Counted from the stretch's first letter, positions 28,885 through 36,939 are shown. The stretch: 64,000 bases of DNA from Acinetobacter sp. C32I (GCF_023702715.1 NZ_CP098480.1:1426001-1490000), one strand, 5' to 3'. The notes: generated from the letters alone by a model not told the origin. Translations and numbers: made by a program.

Positions 28885-29675
28885 ACTTGTTCACTCTCAT
28901 GCCATTTACTTAAAAAGAACTGGCTTAATAAAGACATCACGACAAATAAACCCAAACCCGTGCAAGTAATCAGGAATAGTGCAGCAAACATCAAGGGTAA
29001 ATCCAACTGAAAACCTGCTTGTAAGATTTGATAAGCCAAGCCTGCACTAGTGCCACCCGCACCTGCAACAAACTCGGAAACCACAGCACCAATCAGCGCC
29101 AAGCCACAGGAAATTCGTAAGCCACCAAAGAAATAAGGCAAAGCATTCGGCACACGTAAACGCATTAAAATCTGCCAGCGACTGGCTTTATTGATTTGAA
29201 AAAGGTTAAGCAAACCTTTATTGACGCTCCGCAGACCCAAGGTGGTATTGGTCAATATTGGAAAAACTGCGACTAACATGGCACACACCACCAACGCCAA
29301 AGTTGTATTTTGAATCCAGATGATGACCAGAGGTGCGATTGCAACAATCGGTGTGACCTGAAATAAAATGGCATAAGGCATAAAACAGGCTTCGAGCACA
29401 CGACTTTGTACAAATACAAAAGCGATCAATGTGCCAATCATCACAGCGCAAGCAAAAGCCAATAAGGTGATTTTTAAAGTTACCCATAAACTACCGAATA
29501 GCACACTGGACTGATTAATCAGTGCCATCACAATATCACTCGGTTTAGGCACGACATACACAGGCACTTCCAGTTGTTGAAAACTCAGTTGCCAAAACAA
29601 CAGAAAGATCAAACCAAGCCCAAGTGGAGCGGCAATACGTTGTACCGTTGGATGTTGTAGCAATGGTTTAATCAT
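28881..29675 (-). CDS. ABC transporter permease (NitT/TauT family)
   Basis: A 264-residue inner-membrane permease with about six spans. The ATG at 29675 has GGAGG eight bases upstream and overlaps the ATPase gene by eight bases. The segment LGLRSVNKGLLNLFQINKAS and the EAA-loop-like RLRVPNALPYFFGGLRI place it with SsuC/TauC/ThiX-type permeases. It works with the ATPase and the binding protein upstream. Substrate is probably a nucleobase-like compound given the coupled deaminase. Confidence 0.88.
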   Translation of the reverse strand: MIKPLLQHPTVQRIAAPLGLGLIFLLFWQLSFQQLEVPVYVVPKPSDIVMALINQSSVLFGSLWVTLKITLLAFACAVMIGTLIAFVFVQSRVLEACFMPYAILFQVTPIVAIAPLVIIWIQNTTLALVVCAMLVAVFPILTNTTLGLRSVNKGLLNLFQINKASRWQILMRLRVPNALPYFFGGLRISCGLALIGAVVSEFVAGAGGTSAGLAYQILQAGFQLDLPLMFAALFLITCTGLGLFVVMSLLSQFFLSKWHESEQV

Positions 29676-30489
29676 GAGCATGCCCTCCGCTTGCCTCAGC
29701 CAATAATTGCGATAGATGCGAACATTGTTGAATAAAAATGTCTGAGCTTCGGAAAGACTCATCACGTTGATAAGGCCCATTAATATTCAGGTCCGCCACT
29801 ACGCGTCCTGGTCGTGCACCCATCACAATAACCCGTGAAGACAGATACACCGCTTCATAAATACTATGCGTGACAAACACCACTGTGAGATCTCGTTCTG
29901 ACCATAATTGACGGATATCACTATCCAGTTTATGGCGGGTAAATTCATCCAATGCGCCAAAAGGTTCATCCATCAACAATAAATCTGGTTCTGTCACCAA
30001 GGCTCTGGCCAAAGAGGCACGCATTTGCATCCCCCCAGAAAGTTCACGCGGATAAGCGGTGCCGAATTTTTCTAAGCCAACGGCTTTTAAAGCAGCTTGG
30101 ACTTTGGGCATACTGGTTGATTTGGCAATATGCTGTAAATCCAGAGGTAAACGTACATTGTCTTCGATATTGGCCCACGGCATCAGTGTTGCCTCCTGAA
30201 ATACCATGGCCATTTTGCATTGAGATTGCATTTCAGCCTTGCCATTCCAGCGCACCAAACCTGCTGAAGGTTGTTCCAGATCGGCAAACATTTTTAGCAA
30301 GGTACTTTTACCGCAGCCTGACGGTCCCAGTAATGAAACAATTTCACCACGGGCAATATTTAAATCCAGTCGCTGTAAGGCATTGGTCCCATTGGGATAG
30401 GTTTTTTCAACCCCTCTAGCCATAATCATCGGCGTGATAAAGGTTGAAGATTCATGTATTGGCGTATCAATTGGTAAAGCAGAATTCAT
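29668..30489 (-). CDS. ABC transporter ATP-binding protein (NitT/TauT family)
   Basis: A 273-residue ATPase with Walker A GPSGCGKST, the signature LSGGMQMRASLARAL, Walker B LLLMDEPFGALDE and the switch His in FVTHSIYEAVYL. It lies between the binding protein and permease genes. The family imports nitrate, taurine, sulfonates, thiamine precursors and, in several purine clusters, nucleobases. Confidence 0.92.
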   Translation of the reverse strand: MNSALPIDTPIHESSTFITPMIMARGVEKTYPNGTNALQRLDLNIARGEIVSLLGPSGCGKSTLLKMFADLEQPSAGLVRWNGKAEMQSQCKMAMVFQEATLMPWANIEDNVRLPLDLQHIAKSTSMPKVQAALKAVGLEKFGTAYPRELSGGMQMRASLARALVTEPDLLLMDEPFGALDEFTRHKLDSDIRQLWSERDLTVVFVTHSIYEAVYLSSRVIVMGARPGRVVADLNINGPYQRDESFRSSDIFIQQCSHLSQLLAEASGGHAHD

Positions 30490-30566
30490 GTGGTTTCCCC
30501 TTCGTGCGAGTGCCCTATTTTGTTAACCCTTTCACCATGACTTCCTTCTAAGGAAAGTATCTCAGG

Positions 30567-31559
30567 CTATTTGGCAGCTTTAACAAACTGCGTGGTATAA
30601 GCGGTTTTCCAATTGGTTTGAGCTTTGAGTAAACCTGCGTTCACCATAAAATCTCGCGTTGCTTTCCAACGTGCATCTGTCATCACGCCAATGCCTTGGG
30701 TCTTAGCATCTCCACCATCAATCAATTTTAATTTGCGCATTTGCCCGACCGCAAAAGTCAGTAATTCATCATTCATATTCGGATTTTCTTTTTTAATGAT
30801 GCTATTGCCCAAACGTGGATCAGCTAAATAGTTTTTCCATCCCTCCATCGAAGCTTGGACAAAACGGCGCAGCACATCAGGTTTGTTTTGAATCACATCA
30901 TTGCGGGTCACTAAAATTCCGCCATAGGCTGGATAACCCGCATCAGCAAATAAAAAGAAATTGCTCGAAGGTTCTGCTTTTTTCGCCTGAAAAACTTCTG
31001 AAGTGGCATAGGCTTGCTGGACTACATTTTTGCCTGCCAAGAATGGCTGCATATTGAAGGTATAAGGGCGTGCCTGTGCAGCATCTAATTTATATTTGCC
31101 TTTTAACCAAGGCCACCAGCTTGCTTGTCCGCTGGTCGAAACAAGAATGGTTTTGCCTTTGAGATCGGCCAAAGACTTTACATCGCTGTGGGTTAACACA
31201 CCTTGGGGATCAAACTGGAATGGTGCTGCCACCGCTTTGATGGGAAAGTTACTTTCGATGCCTTTTAAGACCTGTAGGTCATAATTAATAATAATGTCGG
31301 CACGTTTTGACAATAATAAGGTCATGTTATTGACTTGTGGCCCACCGATTTTAATATCGACATCAAGCCCGTATTTTTTATAAATTCCTTGTGCCAGTGC
31401 TTGGTAATAGCCTCCTTGCTCGGCTTGTGCAAACCACGTGGTTTGTAAAACCAGTTTATCGGCTGCAAAACTGGTTGAACTGAGAACTGTGCCTAGCCCC
31501 AATAACGCGCCCGTGATAACAGTACGTCGCCCTTTGCCCACATAGTGCTGAATATTCAT
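30567..31559 (-). CDS. ABC transporter substrate-binding protein (NMT1/THI5-like)
   Basis: A 330-residue periplasmic binding protein. The ATG at 31559 is chosen because AGGGG lies seven bases upstream. The export signal contains a twin arginine (KGRRTVITGALLG) and ends near SFAADK, so Tat export is possible. The mature part begins LVLQTTWFAQAEQGGYYQAL, characteristic of SsuA/THI5-type receptors for pyrimidine-, sulfonate- or purine-like ligands. It heads an operon of receptor, ATPase, permease and deaminase, which points to uptake of an aminated nucleobase that is then deaminated. Confidence 0.85.
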   Translation of the reverse strand: MNIQHYVGKGRRTVITGALLGLGTVLSSTSFAADKLVLQTTWFAQAEQGGYYQALAQGIYKKYGLDVDIKIGGPQVNNMTLLLSKRADIIINYDLQVLKGIESNFPIKAVAAPFQFDPQGVLTHSDVKSLADLKGKTILVSTSGQASWWPWLKGKYKLDAAQARPYTFNMQPFLAGKNVVQQAYATSEVFQAKKAEPSSNFFLFADAGYPAYGGILVTRNDVIQNKPDVLRRFVQASMEGWKNYLADPRLGNSIIKKENPNMNDELLTFAVGQMRKLKLIDGGDAKTQGIGVMTDARWKATRDFMVNAGLLKAQTNWKTAYTTQFVKAAK

Positions 31560-31878
31560 ATTAAGACCCCTAAATCTGTATGGATTCATCTTGCTATTCT
31601 TTTTAGGGGGTCAATCAATGTATAAGCTACACATTTCTCTCAAAGCCAAATCAATTGGCTTTGTCCCCAAAAGAGGAACAGCAAACGCTGTAGAGCAATG
31701 TCCCGTATGTTTGCAACATACTGACCGCTTATACTCAATCATGATTTAGCAAGCTCTGTGCCAAGATTGATTTGATCTTGATTTTTATAGTAATTCTCTA
31801 GGTTGGATTTATTTTTAGTTGTTTTTAGATGAATCAACTGCATTGAATCTTTGGTTTTTTATGCAGTTTAATGGTGCG
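31560..31878 (-). other. Leader/promoter region of the ABC operon, with hairpins
   Basis: On the minus strand this long leader contains a perfect 7-bp hairpin GTATGTT-GCA-AACATAC near 31718 and an 8-bp hairpin AAAGCCAA/TTGGCTTT near 31660, then a C/G-rich pair of GGGGT-like and ACCCC-like stretches close to the ribosome site. A structured regulatory leader is possible; I could not match it to a known riboswitch. Confidence 0.35.
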
Positions 31879-32343
31879 TTAAGTAAGTGCAGATGCACTT
31901 TCGAAGTGCTGCTGTAAAAACAAAAACTCTAAAAAAATATTAAAATCTGCCCACTGCTTTATCATGTCTATATTGTTAGAGTTTTCCTTTATCTCAGAAA
32001 CTTTATATTCATAAACACACTCATCCTTACAATTATATAAATAGCCACCTCCGCCTTCAAAAGAGTCTAAAAATAAAAAATCCTTACTAATATTTAACGC
32101 AGCTCGAAGACTTTCTGAATTTTTCTTATAGTTTGTATTTAATAAAACCCAAGCCAACTGAATCAGCTCCCCTTTTATGGTAGGAAAATTAGGGAGACCT
32201 TCTGCATGCACGTAAAAGCTAAAAATATCTGAGCTAGGATTTATACCGTAAGAAATTAATTCGCTCCTGTATGAATCACTTTCTTCATCATGCCACCATC
32301 CTTTTCCTTTCAGATGATCAATCAACTTTACCGATATCGCCAT
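31879..32343 (-). CDS. SUKH-like (SMI1/KNR4) hypothetical protein
   Basis: A 154-residue acidic protein; the ATG at 32343 has GGGTAGAGAG upstream and is preferred over 32361. The pattern DSFEGGGGYLYNCKDECVYEY followed by WADFNIFLEFLF near the C-terminus is that of SUKH-superfamily proteins, which commonly act as immunity proteins of contact-dependent or polymorphic toxins. No toxin gene is adjacent, so it would be an orphan. Very AT-rich. The family assignment rests on the end motifs only. Confidence 0.55.
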   Translation of the reverse strand: MAISVKLIDHLKGKGWWHDEESDSYRSELISYGINPSSDIFSFYVHAEGLPNFPTIKGELIQLAWVLLNTNYKKNSESLRAALNISKDFLFLDSFEGGGGYLYNCKDECVYEYKVSEIKENSNNIDMIKQWADFNIFLEFLFLQQHFESASALT

Positions 32344-32452
32344 TTTCTCTCTACCCTTCATACAAACTTGAGTACAGATTGCATGTTAGTGAATACCGCA
32401 ATCCATACCAGTATGTAGTTTTTCCTAAAAATAATCATGATTTAACCTTCTC

Positions 32453-32993
32453 TCAACTTTCCCAACTCACCGTGACAAATTCACCAGTCTCCATGAATTT
32501 AACAGCAAGAATTTGATCGCTAACCTCAGGGCTAATCACATAGTCCATGACTATGGTGTACTCCTCCACACCATCACTTAACCATAAATCAGGTTGGCAT
32601 ACATATAATTATATGTTTTGCAGTCGCATCGCCAACACAAAATCAGCAATATTTACAGTCGTAACCTCACCAAATGGCATAAGTGTTTTGATAAATGACC
32701 AATCATGATGAGGTATTTGCTCAGGAATTTCTATTAAATGAAACTCAATAAAATCCCGATCCGCTTCGAGGTACCTGCCAATTTGTTGACGAGCAGTCAT
32801 GTCAAGTTTAGATAAATGCTTCAAACGACTGGCAAAGGCATCCAGTCGATGAGCGTCCATAGGTTTGTCGGATGTTGCCCAAAGTTTTGCTTGGACAGTA
32901 TGAAAACCCCTTGTGCCATAGAACATCAGCATCATCTTGACTGACTGCATCCGTATTCAATGCACCAAAATAAGAATGATCAATTTTGTTCAT
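32453..32993 (-). pseudogene. Decayed DUF2004-type gene (frameshift plus internal stop)
   Basis: Three reading-frame pieces join into one protein. From an ATG at 32993 (GAGGGAG ribosome site) the frame reads MNKIDHSYFGALNTDAV...DVLWHKGF, then shifts by one base in the GGGGTTTT run near 32915 into FHTVQAKLWATSDKPMDAHR...LAMRLQNI. A TAA at 32609-32611 interrupts, and the same frame continues LYVCQPDLWLSDGVEEYTIV...EFVTVSWES to 32453. The start, the middle DAHRLDAFASRLKHL and the ending in ES fit DUF2004 proteins. Two independent lesions argue for decay rather than a single sequencing error. Confidence 0.7.
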
Positions 32994-33008
32994 ATACTCC
33001 CTCTGCAA

Positions 33009-33390
33009 TAATTTTTAATAGCTTTGAAGGTACAACTTTAGAATCACCAAACCAACACGTTGTGTGTCTCTCTGTGAAGCGCTACATCAAATTAAATTCC
33101 AATACACTTAGCCATTAAATTTTGTCGGCATATTCAGCTCCCTTGGAGGTGCTCAAGCGTGCCTTTGTTATGGGATTAATTCTCTATTCGTAATTTATCG
33201 CCCACCAAAAAAGAATAATGAAACCGTAAATACAACGGTACATGGGACTGCAAAACCATCAATAAAGTTTTTACGAATTTGGGCGAATTTTCAAAGCCGC
33301 TATTGAGCGGATGTTTTCTGCTCTTCGTGATGTTTGAACAGGTTCTCACGCCTGTACGCAGATTTTGCTGCGTCCTTACGTGTTGCCGAT
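33009..33390. other. Gene-free stretch before the palindrome cluster
   Basis: About 380 bases with no convincing gene. A plus-strand open stretch around 33176-33302 (VIYRPPKKNNETVNTTVHG, ending NFQSRY) resembles leader-like fragments seen near phage-derived genes but has no start or ribosome site. It may be the edge of the inserted cluster. Confidence 0.3.
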
Positions 33391-33445
33391 AGTGAATCAC
33401 TATGTCAATATAATGATTCACTATTTTATAATAATTGTTTCAGAG
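33391..33445 (+). repeat. 32-bp palindrome and promoter-like sequence, copy 1
   Basis: Arms AGTGAATCACTAT and ATAATGATTCACT (one mismatch, six-base spacer) occupy 33391-33422, followed by TATTTTATAATAAT and a GAGGGG ribosome site. Copy 2 lies at 34944. The palindrome plus a TATAAT-like box just upstream of a gene start suggests a promoter with its operator. Confidence 0.75.
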
Positions 33446-33457
33446 GGGCTAAATTTA

Positions 33458-34027
33458 GTGAGTAATACAGTTAAAAACGGAAATCTACACCAGCTTTTAA
33501 ATGAAATTGATGAGCGAACTAAAATTTGTATATCGAAATATTTATCTATTTACACAAATTTCTCTAATTCCTTAAGCATTAGTCCTGTAAAAAAAGAAGT
33601 ATTATCTAAGGAAGGATACGACGAAGTAAAAAAAATTATTGTAGATAAACATATTTTGATTAGAGAGAGTATTAATACTTTAATTCCAGTTCTTCGCGAA
33701 TTCACCATTAACATCCCAGCCTACAACAGCCAATTAAAATCCTATATAGAACAGTTAATCAGCATTGAAGTTTCTTTAGTTAACCTCCAAAATAAAATAG
33801 TTATTTTTTCCGAAAGTCTATCCGAAACTGCACTTGGTAATGACAGCTTAAAAAACTCCATTACCACAAAAATAAATGAACTAACCCAATCTTTAAATAA
33901 GAAAAATTCTGAAATTTTAAATATTCTTGATGATTTAATTTACAATTTAAACTTAATAAATAATGAAATAACAATCAAATCAAACCAAAGAAATGGAGAA
34001 AGAAAGATTCAACATACGACTAAATGA
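33458..34027 (+). CDS. Coiled-coil hypothetical protein (gene A of the cluster)
   Basis: A 189-residue protein from a GTG at 33458, with GAGGGG nine bases upstream; an upstream TTG at 33365 would read through the palindrome and is rejected. It is almost entirely helical and rich in Lys, Ile, Asn and Ser, with heptad-like stretches (IEQLISIEVSLVNLQNKIVI; INELTQSLNKKNSEILNILD). No membrane span or catalytic motif is visible. Its end overlaps the next gene by 35 bases, implying coupled expression. AT content is much higher than the purine genes around it. No family recognised. Confidence 0.65.
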   Translation: MSNTVKNGNLHQLLNEIDERTKICISKYLSIYTNFSNSLSISPVKKEVLSKEGYDEVKKIIVDKHILIRESINTLIPVLREFTINIPAYNSQLKSYIEQLISIEVSLVNLQNKIVIFSESLSETALGNDSLKNSITTKINELTQSLNKKNSEILNILDDLIYNLNLINNEITIKSNQRNGERKIQHTTK

Positions 34028-34922
34028 GGAAGTAGCATTAATTACGAAGACATACGAACATGAATTTAGAAACCTAGCAGAAAGTTTTAGAAATCAAATT
34101 AAAAACTTAAAAATAGATTCTGAAGATATATCCAAAGCTAATGAGCTATTAAAAAACAACAATGAATCTGGTCTAAAAAGACTAGCTGAATTGAATAACA
34201 AAATACAAAATATTGAGCTAGAATATTCAAATACAGTTAGAAGCGAAAGCGACAATATAAAACTTGAAATACAACAAGCTAAATCAGACTTATCTAAGGA
34301 AATAGAAAAATTATATACTGAAGCTAATAATAAAATTGATTCAATAAAAAAAGGTCATGCAGATTTTATTAGTCTTGTTGAGAAAGCAGGAATTTATGAA
34401 CTAACCCAAAATTATGACAAAAAAGCTAAAGAGGAAAAAAAAGACTATTTATTTTACAGTCGGGCAACGATGATCTCTATTATTTTTGCAATTCTAACAA
34501 CTGTTGTTGTTATTGGAATACCAGTTATAGAGCATTGGAAAGCTAACCCACCGATAGATACTAACTATTATACAATAATGGCTCGATTAACAATTTCATT
34601 TATGTTTTTTATTTTAGCAGTATATACGTCTAGACAATCAGCCAAACATTATGAATGCTATCAAGAGAATCATAGAACCTTCCTGCAACTTGCAGCACTT
34701 GAACCATTTATGGCACGTATGACCCATGAAGAACAAATGGAAATTCGCAAAGGTCTTATACCAAGTTATTTCAATCAATCTAGTGAAGGGAAGTTTTCAA
34801 GCAAAGGGGATGATGTAGATTTATCTTCCAATATGACAGCAATCGTTTCTAAGCTTATTGATAGAATCCCATCGAGGAAAGAAGAATCAACCACTACAAG
34901 AACAGATAATGCAACTAGTTAA
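33993..34922 (+). CDS. Coiled-coil protein with two C-terminal membrane spans (gene B)
   Basis: A 309-residue protein. Residues about 10-150 are predicted coiled coil (FRNLAESFRNQIKNLKID, IQQAKSDLSKEIEKLYTEA). Two hydrophobic segments follow at about 159-178 (TMISIIFAILTTVVVIGIPV) and 197-212 (ARLTISFMFFILAVYTS), then a conserved-looking tail with ECYQENHRTFLQLAALEPF and MTHEEQMEIRKGLIP. The plan, a long cytosolic coil tied to a membrane hairpin, recalls membrane effectors of phage-defence systems. It overlaps gene A by 35 bases. No named family. Confidence 0.65.
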   Translation: MEKERFNIRLNEEVALITKTYEHEFRNLAESFRNQIKNLKIDSEDISKANELLKNNNESGLKRLAELNNKIQNIELEYSNTVRSESDNIKLEIQQAKSDLSKEIEKLYTEANNKIDSIKKGHADFISLVEKAGIYELTQNYDKKAKEEKKDYLFYSRATMISIIFAILTTVVVIGIPVIEHWKANPPIDTNYYTIMARLTISFMFFILAVYTSRQSAKHYECYQENHRTFLQLAALEPFMARMTHEEQMEIRKGLIPSYFNQSSEGKFSSKGDDVDLSSNMTAIVSKLIDRIPSRKEESTTTRTDNATS

Positions 34923-34943
34923 TCTAAAATGCTACTTTCTTAT

Positions 34944-35009
34944 AGTGAATCATTATGACAATATAATGATTCACTATTTTTATAATAATCTGTTTTAGTG
35001 AGGGATTTC
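34944..35009 (+). repeat. 32-bp palindrome and promoter-like sequence, copy 2
   Basis: The perfect arms AGTGAATCATTAT and ATAATGATTCACT with a six-base spacer occupy 34944-34975, followed by TTTTTATAATAAT and GTGAGGG before the TTG at 35011. Similarity to copy 1 runs through the palindrome, the TATAAT-like box and up to the ribosome site, about 55 bases. Confidence 0.75.
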
Positions 35010-35010
35010 T

Positions 35011-35835
35011 TTGGCACTTTTATTCTTTTTACTGTTTTTGGTTTCCATTACTGCAACCTTCGTTTTATTAATAAAACCATCATTGTCCGCTATACATGGG
35101 AAATCCCCATTAAGTCGAGGCAAGATTAGTCTTTATGGGATTGCCCTAAGTCTTTTTTCAGTTGCTATGATTGGTGTTTTTGCTCCCCCTGTTGAAGAAG
35201 GGACCAAAAAAAGTACTGAAAAATCACTAGAAAATACCAGTGCACCTAAGGTTGAAAAAGTACAACCAAAAGTAGAAAAAACACAGGCTGAAATTGACCA
35301 GGAAGCTGAAGATAATAAACCACCGTTTGAACTTACCGATGACGCTAAGCAAAATGCAGCCAATGCTCAAGCACATTATAAAAAATTAGCTGATGAAGAT
35401 CGTCCCCACTTTAACTGGCCAAAAGTAGATTATACAAAGGCTGTTGCCAAAGTTGATTTACGTAATGATAGAGCCATTTTAAAGGCAGTTGGCAAGACAG
35501 TCGCTGACCAAGAGGAAGTAACCAACCAGAATGGCGAGCCAATGCAAAGCTATTACTTCAGCAAGGATCTTGCTAATTATCTACAGGTTGATCTGAGCCG
35601 TGAATATGTTGATGTCTCTTGGGCATTTGATGCCAAAGATCCAGCTAAGGCGACTGGAGTGTTTGATGATGGCCAGCAGATCACCCGTGCATTGTTAGGT
35701 GGCCAAGCTGGTAGTGCACTTTATGAAAATATTGCCAAGGGTGGCAAGGTGGATGAATTGCATCTGGAGGATGGTACCGTGATTAAAAATGCACGTTGTG
35801 GCCAGTCGATGTGTCGTTATCAGGTGGCTAGATAA
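35011..35835 (+). CDS. Membrane-anchored hypothetical protein (gene C)
   Basis: A 274-residue protein from a TTG at 35011 with GAGGG six bases upstream. Two hydrophobic segments (about 3-21 and 40-57) are followed by a low-complexity Lys/Glu/Pro linker (about 64-100) and a globular C-terminal domain containing NWPKVDYTKAVAKVDLRNDR and ending RCGQSMCRYQVAR, with two cysteines. Base composition of the C-terminal half is closer to the chromosome than that of genes A, B and D. It is three bases before gene D. No family recognised. Confidence 0.65.
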   Translation: MALLFFLLFLVSITATFVLLIKPSLSAIHGKSPLSRGKISLYGIALSLFSVAMIGVFAPPVEEGTKKSTEKSLENTSAPKVEKVQPKVEKTQAEIDQEAEDNKPPFELTDDAKQNAANAQAHYKKLADEDRPHFNWPKVDYTKAVAKVDLRNDRAILKAVGKTVADQEEVTNQNGEPMQSYYFSKDLANYLQVDLSREYVDVSWAFDAKDPAKATGVFDDGQQITRALLGGQAGSALYENIAKGGKVDELHLEDGTVIKNARCGQSMCRYQVAR

Positions 35836-35838
35836 AAG

Positions 35839-36765
35839 ATGAATATGAACAACCAAATTCCACAAGATAAAAAAGAGAAATGGTTAATACCTTTATTTAT
35901 GATAGGTATTGTACTTATATGGTTTTTATTCCCTTGGACTTTATCACATTTAGCTAAATGGCTTGAGTGGAATATACAAAACAGTGATGATACCAACTTC
36001 GGTACTTTTGGCGATACATTTGGCGCACTGAATACACTTTTTAGTGGCCTAGCTTTTGCAACACTTATCATCACATTAATTCTTCAGAGAAGAGAATTAC
36101 AGTTGCAAAGAAAGGCTGTTGAGGCACAACAGTTAGAAATTCAGAAAAGTAATGATATAGCTGAACAGCAAGTAACTATTACAGAGCAGCAAGCTGAACT
36201 TTTAGAGAAACAGATTAGAGAGGCTCAGGTTCAGAATTTCTTTAATATACTTTTTCCTTTATTTAACAGGAGAAAAACTTACTACGAAGCAGCTGATAAA
36301 TTACCAGTATTTGGGCCATCTTCTCATGTAGCGAATATTCAGAGTGAAAGCACCTTTAAGACATTACACATGGGAGCATTAAAAACATATGATATTTTCC
36401 ATAAAACTTATAGAAATGATTTTCTTTACAAAGATGATGTTTTAAAAATATTAAAAAAAATGATTCATGAAACTTCACCATTCCTTCTCTCATATAGTTA
36501 TTTGAAAGGCTCAAAATATAAAGAATATTTCTTATATATCATTAATTTTATTGAGAACTTTGAAGGAATTAATGATAAAGACAGAGACGTAGCATTGTCT
36601 ATTTTTATATCCGATTTTAGTATGAGTGAACTTTACGTCATTTCTCTTTTAACTATTGAAGATGAAATACTCATGGAAAAAGTTATTAAATACAAAATTT
36701 TTAATTCATTTATTGAAAATGATCATGATGGGAAATCAGTATTCAGCCAATTATTTTCTGAATAA
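35839..36765 (+). CDS. Putative phage abortive infection protein (AbiC-like, gene D)
   Basis: A 308-residue protein with two N-terminal membrane spans (about 14-35 and 64-82), the second in GDTFGALNTLFSGLAFATLI, then LILQRRELQLQRKAVEAQQ leading into a coiled coil to about residue 130 and a soluble helical domain (NFFNILFPLFNRRK onward). This is the plan and signature of the putative abortive infection family related to lactococcal AbiC (PF16872). Members are scattered in defence regions; the mechanism is not established. A second ATG is at 35845. It is coupled to gene C and ends at a terminator. Confidence 0.75.
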   Translation: MNMNNQIPQDKKEKWLIPLFMIGIVLIWFLFPWTLSHLAKWLEWNIQNSDDTNFGTFGDTFGALNTLFSGLAFATLIITLILQRRELQLQRKAVEAQQLEIQKSNDIAEQQVTITEQQAELLEKQIREAQVQNFFNILFPLFNRRKTYYEAADKLPVFGPSSHVANIQSESTFKTLHMGALKTYDIFHKTYRNDFLYKDDVLKILKKMIHETSPFLLSYSYLKGSKYKEYFLYIINFIENFEGINDKDRDVALSIFISDFSMSELYVISLLTIEDEILMEKVIKYKIFNSFIENDHDGKSVFSQLFSE

Positions 36766-36790
36766 AAGAGCCGCTTAACGGCTTTTTTAT
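36764..36790 (+). terminator. Terminator after the AbiC-like gene
   Basis: AGCCG and CGGCT form a short stem extended by A/T pairs and followed by six T, directly after the stop at 36765. Confidence 0.75.
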
Positions 36791-36939
36791 TCAGTTTCTT
36801 TCTTATATCCAGCAAGCCACATTTGGGGTGCTTCAGCCCAACTTCTTAAACCGTGTGGTTCTTGAACCCCATGATATGCATTCATAAACCGTTCCCGCCA
36901 CTCAGCTTGAGACCTAACCTGATTAAAGTCTGCTGTGCT
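36787..36939 (-). pseudogene. Displaced C-terminal fragment following the SUKH gene
   Basis: Directly after the TGA of the 36940 gene the same frame stays open for 50 codons, reading STADFNQVRSQAEWRERF, then HGLRSWAEAPQMWLAGYKK to a TAA at 36787. The last residues of the intact gene (YTADFPELTCKPRWECE) align with the first of the fragment (TADFNQVRSQAEWRERF), as do the underlying bases. It looks like a second version of the gene's 3' end left behind by recombination, not a working gene. Confidence 0.55.

Noticed and set aside
31590..31750. Firm call of an NMT1-type xanthine riboswitch
   Set aside because: I could not match its conserved internal loops by eye, so it is kept only as a structured-leader finding.
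33176..33421. 81-residue minus-strand open frame before the defence-like cluster
   Set aside because: It begins inside the palindrome of copy 1, lacks a ribosome site and a recognisable motif.
33391..34975. The paired palindromes as ends of an insertion sequence
   Set aside because: They are in direct orientation, no transposase lies between them, no target duplication is visible, and each sits at a promoter position.
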